From contig JAUIIL010000001.1 of NCBI GenBank assembly GCA_030431635.1, positions 62,001 to 126,000 of the forward strand: a DNA stretch of 64,000 bases, read 5' to 3'. Position 1 is the first letter of the stretch; each line of letters starts with the position of its first letter. The stretch comes from Bacteriovoracia bacterium. Its GTDB lineage: Bacteria; Bdellovibrionota; Bacteriovoracia; Bacteriovoracales; Bacteriovoracaceae. The notes under the pieces are model-generated. The model was not told the DNA's origin and did not search any database. It saw only the letters and a list, made by a program, of their open reading frames with translations. Below, piece after piece: positions 1 to 7,679 of this stretch. The translations under genes were made by a program, and so were the position numbers.

Positions 1-901
1 GAGAGTCAAATTCTTTTTGCCTTTCAACCAGCTCTTCAATAGCATAACGAGCATTTGATTCTAGAGTATCCATCTGATACTTGGTAGCGCTGTTATAAGC
101 TCTAATGGCAGCGTAGTAATAATCAGACATTTCTTTTTTCTCTTTGGATCTCTCTATCACTTCAGAGAGTTTTACTTTTAATAACACAGCTCCATAAACT
201 AAGGATGTTAATGGGTCAGAGAGCATCTGCCTTTTAAAAAAACGCCGAGCATAGTGAGAGTTCTCTTTTGTCCAGCTAAAGACAGAAGTTTCCTTGGGGG
301 TATCTTTATGGATAACTTTCTTTGTGTAAAGATCATAATTGGCCATATCATGACCAGGTTCAGCCCTCTCCCAAATCTGAATCCACCTCCCTTCATGTGT
401 TAGAGGAGAAATACAGCTATTAAGTTTTTGAGAAAAATACTTAACAACTTCAGAACGAGCATTTCTTTTATTGTTTATTCCGCGCTCTCTTGCGTGTTCA
501 CTTTGAAAGTAGCCAATTTGATCGTTAACTTCTCTAATCCCAGTGGAAGTCATTTGAGTGAGCCCGACAGCGAAAGCATTTGCCTTACTATTTCCAAGAA
601 CATTGTAGCGTGATTCTCCGTAAACAAGACCTGAGAGAAAAAAAGGATCGATCTCAAAACAATCGGCAACTCCGATGATAAGTTGAGAGAGAACAAGAGA
701 AGAGATAGAGTTCTTCTCCCTCTTACCAGTAGTGCTATCTTCAGCTATAACATCTTTAACAAAACGTCTTAAAAGATGAGGTGAGAGTTTTATTTTTTTA
801 TGATGGACAAGAGGTTTCAGAGTATAGGAAGTTTTCCAAGAACCTCTTGGATAAGCTACTGACAGCAGTACAAAAGTAAAAAATAAAACGAGAGTGCGCA
901 T
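1..901 (-). CDS. Lytic transglycosylase-like exported protein (3' end cut by window edge)
   Basis: The reading frame is open from an ATG at 901 to the window edge, giving 300 residues without a stop. The N-terminus (MRTLVLFFTFVLLSVAYP) is a signal peptide. About residues 85-130 carry the hallmark of soluble lytic transglycosylases (SLT, GH23): GESRYN with the catalytic Glu, followed by VGLTQMT. Known family members cleave peptidoglycan glycan strands in the periplasm. After this comes a helical region rich in Tyr, Lys and Glu that continues past the edge. An upstream ATG at 906 is in another frame and gives no sensible protein. SLT identity is fairly safe from the Glu motif; substrate and role (cell division, secretion or prey wall entry) cannot be told. 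Confidence 0.8.
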   Translation of the reverse strand, partial: MRTLVLFFTFVLLSVAYPRGSWKTSYTLKPLVHHKKIKLSPHLLRRFVKDVIAEDSTTGKREKNSISSLVLSQLIIGVADCFEIDPFFLSGLVYGESRYNVLGNSKANAFAVGLTQMTSTGIREVNDQIGYFQSEHARERGINNKRNARSEVVKYFSQKLNSCISPLTHEGRWIQIWERAEPGHDMANYDLYTKKVIHKDTPKETSVFSWTKENSHYARRFFKRQMLSDPLTSLVYGAVLLKVKLSEVIERSKEKKEMSDYYYAAIRAYNSATKYQMDTLESNARYAIEELVERQKEFDS

Positions 902-959
902 CTCATTATCATACAAGGGTTTAGTACTCAACAAGAGCCCAAATGTAGTTTTTTCTTGG

Positions 960-979
960 GTGTCTAAAACTTTAACAGA
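960..979. promoter_or_regulatory. Third copy of the activator-site-like palindrome
   Basis: Read on the minus strand this stretch is CTGTTAAAGTTTTAGACAC. It matches the palindrome at 41377-41397 in 16 of 19 positions and the one at 34525-34545 in 14 of 19. It lies between the divergent transglycosylase and the 406-residue secreted protein gene. No convincing GG-N10-GC element follows at the 67-68 bp distance seen at the other two sites, so its function is uncertain. Confidence 0.4.
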
Positions 980-1130
980 GTTTCCTTTAATCTTAAGCCT
1001 GTCAATGTCCTAGACGGTTGTAGTAATAACTACAATGACCCTTTTAAAGAATTTCAGAAACTGAGACAATGTGTGCATTAGGTTTATTAAAAACATTTTT
1101 GTAAGATTGTACCTTCTCTTAGGAGTTTTG

Positions 1131-2351
1131 ATGAAAAAGATATGTAGAAGTTTGTTTTTAGGCTTAGCTCTAGTAAGTTCTGCAAAAGCATCTAGTTTAG
1201 ATGATCTGTTAATTTTACAGAGAAATGGTACGGTTATCTCAATCGAGAGCAATGAAGATGAGATTATTTATAAGATATGTAAAACTGCAGTTGTTTTTGG
1301 ATTAAGTAGAGGATGTACGGCTGAAGTAAATTTAATAATATCTAAAAAATATTTCCTTGAATCTGCTTCAAAGCTAGACGCCTACAAACCCGTAGTAGAA
1401 CAAACTAAAGTGGTTGAAGACTTAGAAGAGAGAGTTGAAGTAGCTAACAGAAGTAATGATATTGGACAACAGCTTTTTAGTGAAGAGAAGATTGAGTTTG
1501 AAAAAATCCTAAATAACCCTGAGAAGGTCCTTTATTTTGAAAAACTATATGGCCCCAATTGGAGAAAAAATTTAGTTGCACAAATGGATAAGCATAGAGA
1601 GTCTCATTTGTCTGAAGCCAAGAGAATAGACTTGGATAATATTAGCTTAAAAGAAAATCTTCGTGTTGCAAAAGAGAAACTTTCAATTCTCAAGCAAGAA
1701 CCAAAGTACCTAAAAATTAAAGAGTTAGTAGAAGCGGTAATCTCTAATGATGATTATGAGTTAACTATTAATAATCACCTGAATAATAGTGAGGAGGATT
1801 ATAGTGTACTCACTACAATAGCTCGAGATGCTTTATTTTCTCTAAATGCTAAAGTGACGCTTGGAGAAGAGCGTGCTACCAATAGTTGGATTGAAGATTT
1901 CATACAGCCTATTAAGTCAAGTTTTCGAAGAAAGGCATCAGTCTTTAAAAGTGCAAGAGTGAAACTTTCTGATAAATGTGAACTTGTATACAAAGATGAG
2001 CTCTACTCGTTTGTGTTAGAAGGATCTGGTTTAGCTTTACTTTCAGGTGAAAAGGGTTTACCTAAACGAGTTTCTTATTCCAGCATTAATCCTGAACGAT
2101 TTGATTATAAAGAGGAAAATAATAATAATATGGATATTGTTGAAAACTACTATTCGAAAGATATCAATGAAGTTTTTAACTTATTATCTGATGATTTTAT
2201 TCTAACTTACTGTTTCTCATATGATGAGTTTTTCTTTGATTCCATAGAAAAAGGTGACTTTTTACTCAGAGAAGTTGATAACCAAATGAGAGAAGAGGAA
2301 CTACCAGAAGGATATAACAAAATAAAAAAAATAGAAGCTAGAGAAAAATAG
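1131..2351 (+). CDS. Secreted protein of unknown function, 406 aa
   Basis: I do not recognise a family. The start is placed at the ATG at 1131 because TAGGAG lies just upstream and the product then begins with a clean signal peptide (MKKICRSLFLGLALVSSAKA). An in-frame upstream ATG at 1071 would add 20 residues that hide it. The mature protein is charged and helical, with a likely coiled-coil segment around residues 85-200, three Cys pairs or singles (KICKTA, RGCTAE, DKCELV, TYCFSY) and a very acidic, lysine-rich C-terminus. It is a single gene facing away from the transglycosylase, with the palindrome at 960-979 in its upstream region. Periplasmic or surface location is inferred from the signal peptide only. 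Confidence 0.75.
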   Translation: MKKICRSLFLGLALVSSAKASSLDDLLILQRNGTVISIESNEDEIIYKICKTAVVFGLSRGCTAEVNLIISKKYFLESASKLDAYKPVVEQTKVVEDLEERVEVANRSNDIGQQLFSEEKIEFEKILNNPEKVLYFEKLYGPNWRKNLVAQMDKHRESHLSEAKRIDLDNISLKENLRVAKEKLSILKQEPKYLKIKELVEAVISNDDYELTINNHLNNSEEDYSVLTTIARDALFSLNAKVTLGEERATNSWIEDFIQPIKSSFRRKASVFKSARVKLSDKCELVYKDELYSFVLEGSGLALLSGEKGLPKRVSYSSINPERFDYKEENNNNMDIVENYYSKDINEVFNLLSDDFILTYCFSYDEFFFDSIEKGDFLLREVDNQMREEELPEGYNKIKKIEAREK

Positions 2352-2480
2352 TATTCATTTGTTTTTAAGGACTGATAAGCTTCAATCGTTAAAATTCTTC
2401 TCAATTGAGAGTCATTCAGTTTGTGTTTTCCAGGTAACTTGTTGAGCCCAAGTGGTTAGGGCAAAAATGTCAAACAAATA

Positions 2481-3227
2481 TTACCACTTAGTACCTAACT
2501 GAAGCCCCATAAGTCCATAAGTATTATCTTGCGTATGTGTCCAATCTGTTTTTTGAAGAGCTGCTTCTATTTTAACAAAAGCTCTCTCATTCATTCCCAT
2601 GACACCCACATGGGCCCCTAGAACATTTGTATCATATTCAAAATGAGCGTTAAGATAGTTTGAGCTAGTAATAACTCCGTCAAAATCATAGTTTGAGTAA
2701 CTGATACCAGAATAAACTAGCGACCAATCTCCCATTCTATACCCATAGATAACAGAAGCATCTCTGACTCGACTTTTGACATCAGCGGATACTCCAACAT
2801 CAAAAATATCTGAATCTGAGTCGTTACTATCTGTTTGTCTTCCGTAGGACATTGTGACTGCGAGAGAATGATTTCCTTTCTTAGCTTTATTTTCAGGCTC
2901 TCCTAATATTTGAAACTTTAATCCAGCTTGGATAGGTGAGCGATCGGGTGCCACGATATAAATATCAAGATTATCTAAAAATCCGAGGCTTCCTTGAGCG
3001 GCCAATGCCTGTGAGCTTTCATTTTTAAGAGCATTATTGATTTTACTACCAGCACTGACTCCACTTGTGTCAAGATTAGAGCGAGTATAGCCTCTATAGC
3101 TGATGGCCACGTCTCCATCGAAGAGTTTCCCCTTAGTTTCTGGTGAAATGAATCTGTTCCCAGGAGTTTTTATAGCAATAGTGCAGCTAGAAAGGGTGAG
3201 AGCTAATAGTAAGTAGGAAAGTCTCAT
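2481..3227 (-). CDS. Predicted outer-membrane lipoprotein, 248 aa
   Basis: The start at 3227 is preferred over an in-frame ATG at 3260 because AAGGAG lies at proper spacing and the product begins MRLSYLLLALTLSSC, a signal peptide ending in a lipobox (LSSC). The rest alternates hydrophobic and polar residues with many aromatic and Gly/Asn turns (for example KGNHSLAVTMSYG, DWSLVYSGISYSNY) and ends in GLQLGTKW. This pattern suggests a small beta-barrel or beta-rich surface protein. A possible sigma-70 promoter (TTGACG, then CATGAT after 17 bp) lies upstream. No functional family is recognised. Confidence 0.75.
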   Translation of the reverse strand: MRLSYLLLALTLSSCTIAIKTPGNRFISPETKGKLFDGDVAISYRGYTRSNLDTSGVSAGSKINNALKNESSQALAAQGSLGFLDNLDIYIVAPDRSPIQAGLKFQILGEPENKAKKGNHSLAVTMSYGRQTDSNDSDSDIFDVGVSADVKSRVRDASVIYGYRMGDWSLVYSGISYSNYDFDGVITSSNYLNAHFEYDTNVLGAHVGVMGMNERAFVKIEAALQKTDWTHTQDNTYGLMGLQLGTKW

Positions 3228-3332
3228 GAGTTCTCCTTCATCAATAGTTGGAGATATCATGTCTTATGGAGAAGTTCTCGTCAATGGTGAGACATTGAGC
3301 GGTAGAGAAGAAAAATTTTTTAATCTAGGTCT

Positions 3333-3413
3333 TTAATCCATGACCGTTATAGCAAAAAGAACAAAGACAAAAGCCTGAAACATAACCCCTGTTAAATAAA
3401 TGATGCTGTTCAT
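3333..3413 (-). CDS. 26-residue single-span membrane peptide
   Basis: A short frame runs from the ATG at 3413 to a TAA at 3333. The peptide is one continuous hydrophobic helix (GVMFQAFVFVLFAITVMD at the C-terminus) with only a few polar residues at each end, typical of bacterial one-pass micropeptides. Two signals support expression: AAGGAAG six bases before the ATG (3420-3426), and a near-perfect sigma-54 promoter at 3460-3476 that would start transcription about 36 bases upstream. The annotation is from sequence alone; small membrane peptides of this kind often regulate a larger membrane complex, but no partner is evident here. Confidence 0.5.
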   Translation of the reverse strand: MNSIIYLTGVMFQAFVFVLFAITVMD

Positions 3414-3459
3414 AGGTGACTTCCTTATTTTCCATTAATTGGTACCTAGTAAGCTTATG

Positions 3460-3476
3460 AGCAATCCTCATGCCAA
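3460..3476 (-). promoter_or_regulatory. Sigma-54 promoter of the micropeptide gene
   Basis: On the minus strand the sequence is TTGGCATG-AGGA-TTGCT. It differs from the sigma-54 consensus (YTGGCACG-N4-TTGCW) at a single position and keeps the GG-N10-GC core. The predicted start is near 3449, followed by a Shine-Dalgarno element and the ATG at 3413. It points away from the dipeptidase gene. Confidence 0.65.
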
Positions 3477-3606
3477 TATGAAAGATGTTATTTCAGGCAG
3501 TTAAGTAGAGCCGTTTTCTTTTTGGTTCGATATGCCCCCAATGCTTAAGGGTAAAATGCTACTGGTTTTTCTTTACGCTTTATTAGACTCAAGGCAAAAT
3601 AAAGAG

Positions 3607-4764
3607 ATGAAAAAAACTCTTCTTATTTCGGCCCTCGTAGGACTCTTTGGTCTTGTTATTTTGTTTTTCTCTCTGCCTTCTATTGTCGATAGTAGGCTGA
3701 ATCAAGTTTATTCAAGCAAAGAGAAGGTTTTCTTAGAAGAGACAAATAAGTTGCACCAGTCTCTTTTTATTGCTGATTGGCACTCAGACTCTCTTCTTTC
3801 AAATAGAGATCTCTCTCAAGAATACGAAAGAGGACATGTTGATTTTGTTCGTATGCGAAAAGGGAACATGGCCTTACAAATGTTTACAACCGTGACTGAA
3901 GTTCCGATGTGGGTTGTGACTCAAAATAAAGAGCATGATTTTGATGCTATTTTTCCTCTCGCTCTTATTCAAAAATGGCCTCAAGAGAGTTGGGAGTCAA
4001 ATTTTTATAGGGCCATTTATCAGTCTCAAAAATTAAAACAATTTGTTGAGCGTGATAAGAAAATGTCTCTAATTACCTCAAAGAGTGAGTTGACTGAATT
4101 CTTATCCAAAAGAGCAGAAGACAAAGAGCAAATTGCTGGACTCCTTGGGATTGAGGGAGCCCATGTATTGGAAGGGAAGTTTGAAAATTTAGATAAACTT
4201 TTTGAAGCTGGTTTTCGTATGCTTTCGATGGCCCATTTCTTTGATAATGAAATTTCTGGTTCTGCCCACGGTGAGAGTAAATCAGGGCTAAGTGAACTAG
4301 GTGAGAGAATTATTAGAAGAATGAATATGCTCTCCATGATTATTGATATCTCTCACACCTCCCATGAAGGGATTCAAGATGTTCTGGATATTTCAACAAA
4401 ACCAGTCATTAGTTCACACACAGGGGTGAGGGGAACTTGTGATAATGAAAGAAATCTTTCTGATGAGCAGATTAAAAAAATTGCTGGAAGAGGGGGAATT
4501 ATCGGGATTGCTTTTTTTAAGTGGGCCATTTGTGGTGAAGATGTTGATGCTATTGTGAAGGCCATTAACTATACCATTAATCTTGTTGGCCCAAAACATG
4601 TGGCCCTTGGATCTGACTTTGACGGAGCTGTTAAAGTTCCTTTTGATGTTTCTCATATGAATCTACTGACAAACGCTCTTCTTGAGTCCGGTCGAACTCA
4701 TGAAGAGATTGCTCTTATTATGGGAGAGAATATCAAACGTTTTCTCTTGGAAAATTTACCCTAA
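3607..4764 (+). CDS. Membrane dipeptidase, peptidase M19 family
   Basis: This is a zinc dipeptidase of family M19 (renal dipeptidase-like), which hydrolyses dipeptides and can act on D-amino-acid-containing ones. Visible landmarks are the metal-binding DWHSD near the N-terminus, GIEGAHVLEG with the bridging Glu, ISHTSHEG and SSHTGVRG with metal His residues, RNLSDEQI, and the C-terminal GSDFDG. The chosen ATG at 3607 gives an uncleaved membrane anchor or signal sequence (MKKTLLISALVGLFGLVILF); an in-frame ATG at 3532 would add 25 residues before it. About 385 residues is a normal family length. It stands alone, with speA convergent downstream. Export suggests a role in envelope peptide or peptidoglycan-fragment turnover. 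Confidence 0.9.
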   Translation: MKKTLLISALVGLFGLVILFFSLPSIVDSRLNQVYSSKEKVFLEETNKLHQSLFIADWHSDSLLSNRDLSQEYERGHVDFVRMRKGNMALQMFTTVTEVPMWVVTQNKEHDFDAIFPLALIQKWPQESWESNFYRAIYQSQKLKQFVERDKKMSLITSKSELTEFLSKRAEDKEQIAGLLGIEGAHVLEGKFENLDKLFEAGFRMLSMAHFFDNEISGSAHGESKSGLSELGERIIRRMNMLSMIIDISHTSHEGIQDVLDISTKPVISSHTGVRGTCDNERNLSDEQIKKIAGRGGIIGIAFFKWAICGEDVDAIVKAINYTINLVGPKHVALGSDFDGAVKVPFDVSHMNLLTNALLESGRTHEEIALIMGENIKRFLLENLP

Positions 4765-4874
4765 ATTGAGTCAATAATAATTTAAATTATCAATTTCAAG
4801 AAACAGAATCAGGAGTCCGTTTCTGTTAAACTAGAACCCAGGGTCCTTAGGTTCCAGATGACCCGAACTTAATA

Positions 4875-6785
4875 TTAGCTTAAATAAGTATATTGATTTA
4901 AACAGGCTTCATAAAAGTCAGTTAACTCAACTCCAGTTCTTGGCTTGATTTCACCATCTTTTACTTTTTTATCTATGGACTTTTTTATGGTCCTGGCCAA
5001 TTCCTTCGGATCATATTGCATCATCTTAAGGATATCGGCACTAGTGCTTCCTGATATAACTTCTTCAATATAAAAATCGTTCGGATCATCATCATCCATA
5101 TAAACATGGACTTCATTAAGACGACCAAAGAGGTTGTGGTTATCTCCCATAACATCTTGATAGGCGCCAGTAAGAAAGAGACCAATAAAATACTCTCTCT
5201 TATCGAGTTCATGGGCCATCATATATTTTTTATGCCCACCCTGAGCAACAAAGCGTGAAATTTGTCCATCAGAGTCACAGGTAATATCAGCTAACTGACA
5301 TTCAACAGTTGGTTTTTCGTTGAGTCTCTGTAAAGGCAGGACCGGCAGAACTTGATCAATGGCCCAACTATCAGGAGCGGATTGAAAAATAGAAAGGTTA
5401 CATAAGTACTTTCGAGAAAGAAGCTCATTGATTTGTTCTAAGTCTTCAGTGTTATCTGTCTTCTTCTTTAATTTTGTTTGAACACTTCTGGCGACCTTCC
5501 AAAAGAGAGTTTCTCCAAGTGTCCTTTCTTTCAAACTCAAAACACCAAGGCTGAAAGCACTTTGAATTTCTTCTTTGATTTGAACAGCATCTTGGTAAGC
5601 TTCTTGAAAGTTCTCATCATCCATATCGTTATAGAGTCCTTTCATTTTAAGAACTAAAGAGTGCTCATCTCCCGTGACTTCAAAGGGTGAATCATTTTCA
5701 GCAACATTAATTTGACCAAAAACATTGGTGATTACACAGGAGTGATGGGCAGTCATGGCCCGACCTGATTCAGAAACGATATGAGGATGCCTTACACCTT
5801 CCTCGTCACAAATATCTTTTAAAAGGTAGACAACATCACCGACATAATCTTTGAAGTAGTAGTTAATAGAAGAAATACTATTTGAGTGGGTTCCATCATA
5901 GTCAATACCAACTCCACCACCAACGTCAAAGTAATCCAGTGGTGCACCAAGCTTAACTAACTCACAGTAAAGTCTTGCCCCTTCAGTAATAGCACTTTTC
6001 ATGGTCCTAATATCAGGAATCTGACTCCCCATATGAAAATGAAAAAGTTTCAGCAGGTGAAGTTTATTTTTTGCTTTGAGTAGTTCAACAGATTTGACCA
6101 ACTCAAGAGAACTTAAACCAAACTTGGCCTTATCTCCTGATGAGTTTGCCCATTTCCCACAACTTTTACTTTGAAGTTTTCCTCTTAGACCAATGAGAGG
6201 ATCGATATCTAGTTCTTCAGCAGTCTCAAGTAATAAAGAGAGTTCACTAAACTTTTCAACAACTACAATGACATTGCCTTTTATCTTGCGGCCTAAGAGG
6301 GCCAAACGCATAAAGTCTCTATCTTTATAACCATTACAAACAATAAGAGAGTTGGGACTAATATCTTGAGATAAAACAGCAATGAGCTCCGCTTTTGAAC
6401 CAGCTTCAAGCCCATAGTCATAATGCTGTCCTTCATCAACCACTTCTTCGACCACTTCTCTCATTTGGTTGACTTTAATTGGGTAGACTCCAAAATACTT
6501 ACCCTGGTAATTAGCTTCAGAAATCATGAAGTCAAAAAGCTTATTAATAGATTTAACTTGAGAGCGAAGAATATCGTGAAATCTAATAACAGCAGGGAAG
6601 TTAATTTTTTTATTCTTCATCTCTGCGATAACTTCATGAATATCAATCTCTGGGCCTGAGCGGTGCCTGGAAGGGTAAATACAAAGATTTCCTTTTTGAT
6701 TTGCACCAAAATAGCCTAAGCCCCATTTCTGGATGAGAAATAAGTCTTCAGATAACTGTGAGTTCCAATCTTGATTTTGTTCCAT
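4875..6785 (-). CDS. speA: Biosynthetic arginine decarboxylase (agmatine-forming)
   Basis: The product is a PLP-dependent fold III decarboxylase of the SpeA family, converting arginine to agmatine, the first step of polyamine synthesis by the agmatine route. The PLP lysine lies in GVYPIKVNQ, followed by FGLSSLELVKSVELL and HFHMGSQIPD, the glycine-rich phosphate-binding DVGGGVGIDYDGT, and the catalytic Cys in the ADITCDSDGQI motif. About 636 residues is the usual length for bacterial SpeA. The ATG at 6785 is used; a TTG nine bases further upstream is possible, and neither has a good ribosome binding site. It is a lone gene here, with no agmatinase or agmatine deiminase nearby. Confidence 0.95.
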   Translation of the reverse strand: MEQNQDWNSQLSEDLFLIQKWGLGYFGANQKGNLCIYPSRHRSGPEIDIHEVIAEMKNKKINFPAVIRFHDILRSQVKSINKLFDFMISEANYQGKYFGVYPIKVNQMREVVEEVVDEGQHYDYGLEAGSKAELIAVLSQDISPNSLIVCNGYKDRDFMRLALLGRKIKGNVIVVVEKFSELSLLLETAEELDIDPLIGLRGKLQSKSCGKWANSSGDKAKFGLSSLELVKSVELLKAKNKLHLLKLFHFHMGSQIPDIRTMKSAITEGARLYCELVKLGAPLDYFDVGGGVGIDYDGTHSNSISSINYYFKDYVGDVVYLLKDICDEEGVRHPHIVSESGRAMTAHHSCVITNVFGQINVAENDSPFEVTGDEHSLVLKMKGLYNDMDDENFQEAYQDAVQIKEEIQSAFSLGVLSLKERTLGETLFWKVARSVQTKLKKKTDNTEDLEQINELLSRKYLCNLSIFQSAPDSWAIDQVLPVLPLQRLNEKPTVECQLADITCDSDGQISRFVAQGGHKKYMMAHELDKREYFIGLFLTGAYQDVMGDNHNLFGRLNEVHVYMDDDDPNDFYIEEVISGSTSADILKMMQYDPKELARTIKKSIDKKVKDGEIKPRTGVELTDFYEACLNQYTYLS

Positions 6786-6845
6786 CAGTTTCAATTTAGA
6801 GCAAGATAAAGATAAGGAAAAGAAAAAAAGGGGGGAAGTGTGAAA

Positions 6846-6892
6846 AATCTCGCAGGCAAACCTAGGGGGAGAGTTCGTCTACCTGCGAGATT
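6846..6892 (-). terminator. Intrinsic terminator of the small lipoprotein gene
   Basis: An 11-bp perfect stem (AATCTCGCAGG with CCTGCGAGATT) lies just after the stop of the small lipoprotein gene. On the minus strand it runs directly into TTTTTC, the expected U-tract. Confidence 0.75.
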
Positions 6893-6902
6893 CTATCAAT
6901 AA

Positions 6903-7100
6903 CTAGCGAATACCAACAAAATTTTGGCGGTACTGCTGGTGTTTCTGCATTAACGTGAGCTTTTCACCTGAGTATGAGCTTCCCTCGCTTTTACCGTTGC
7001 TTGAGACTGGTTTGTTTGCCACCTTTAGTGAAGCAGAAGAACACGATGATAACACTGCTGCCAAACTAAGAAGCAAAAAAGTCAGAGTAAGGTTTTTCAT
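6903..7100 (-). CDS. Small lipoprotein, 65 aa
   Basis: The signal peptide (MKNLTLTFLLLSLAAVLSSC) ends in an LSSC lipobox, so the mature lipoprotein is only about 46 residues, rich in Ser and Gly and then polar and basic (LTLMQKHQQYRQNF). The start is firm: a full AAGGAGGT Shine-Dalgarno sequence sits upstream. The gene has its own sigma-54 promoter (7145-7161) and terminator (6846-6892). It is therefore a separately controlled monocistronic unit of the kind often made in large amounts. No family is recognised. Confidence 0.8.
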   Translation of the reverse strand: MKNLTLTFLLLSLAAVLSSCSSASLKVANKPVSSNGKSEGSSYSGEKLTLMQKHQQYRQNFVGIR

Positions 7101-7144
7101 GAGCTAACCTCCTTGTAGTTCTCATGTCTTCTACTTTTAGTATA

Positions 7145-7161
7145 TGCGATTTGCGTGCCAA
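7145..7161 (-). promoter_or_regulatory. Sigma-54 promoter of the small lipoprotein gene
   Basis: On the minus strand this reads TTGGCACG-CAAA-TCGCA, with a perfect -24 block and one mismatch in the -12 block. The predicted start is near 7133, giving a 33-base leader with the strong ribosome binding site before the ATG at 7100. The element overlaps one arm of an imperfect inverted repeat (7146-7181: GCGATTT/AAATCGC and TGCCA/TGGCA). A second inverted repeat, GGCACC-N5-GGTGTC, lies at 7200-7217; either could be an activator site. Confidence 0.7.
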
Positions 7162-7245
7162 TTTTTAGCTGGCAAAATCGCCTAAATCGGCTGCAGTTCG
7201 GCACCTCTTCGGTGTCAAAGAGTAAAGTGCTCAGTATCAAAAAGG

Positions 7246-7677
7246 CTATTTAGGATCGAGAATAGTGAGATAGTGACGCTGCTCGTCTATTGAAAGTGGT
7301 TTAATTGACTCAAGGTTTTTCTTTTTCAGACCTCTGCCTTTAATAACCTCATCAACCAGTCTGGTTTTTTTAGTTAATTGAAGAGCTATATCAAGAAGCC
7401 ATTGAGGGAAGCGGGATTTAAGCTCCGCTGGTGGTAGGCGCAAAATCTCCGTTTCTTCTAAGGCGATAATATTGGCGCTTCTGGGCTGTTCATCAAAAAA
7501 AGAGAGTTCTCCTAAATAGGTATTGGCCCCAAGATAGGCCAAAGGGATAACCTGAGTTCCTTTTTTCACACAAACCATAAGTTTGCCAGATTTAACGATA
7601 TAAAGAGAGTTATCAGTGTCTCCTTCCAGGCAGAGAACAGAGTCTTTTTTTAATGTAATCTCGTTAATACTACTCAT
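7246..7677 (-). CDS. Cyclic nucleotide-binding domain protein, 143 aa
   Basis: Residues 1-110 form a cNMP-binding (CAP effector) domain. The phosphate-binding cassette is intact: GELSFFDEQPRSANIIA has the Gly-Glu and Arg-Ser/Ala positions that contact the cyclic nucleotide ribose-phosphate. There is no helix-turn-helix after it, only a short basic tail (IKGRGLKKKNLES), so this is a sensor or adaptor module and not a CRP-type regulator. It starts two bases after the stop of the upstream gene in the same orientation, so the two are probably co-transcribed and cytoplasmic sensing may be linked to that exported protein. Confidence 0.8.
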   Translation of the reverse strand: MSSINEITLKKDSVLCLEGDTDNSLYIVKSGKLMVCVKKGTQVIPLAYLGANTYLGELSFFDEQPRSANIIALEETEILRLPPAELKSRFPQWLLDIALQLTKKTRLVDEVIKGRGLKKKNLESIKPLSIDEQRHYLTILDPK

Positions 7678-7679
7678 CG

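Noticed and set aside
1018-1035. Hairpin TTGTAGT-AATA-ACTACAA as a terminator or operator
   Set aside because: No T run follows on either strand and no gene ends at the right place; only 7 bp of stem.
3520-3560. TTGGTTCGAT near 3522 as part of a tRNA T-arm
   Set aside because: No acceptor, D- or anticodon-arm pairing could be found around it.
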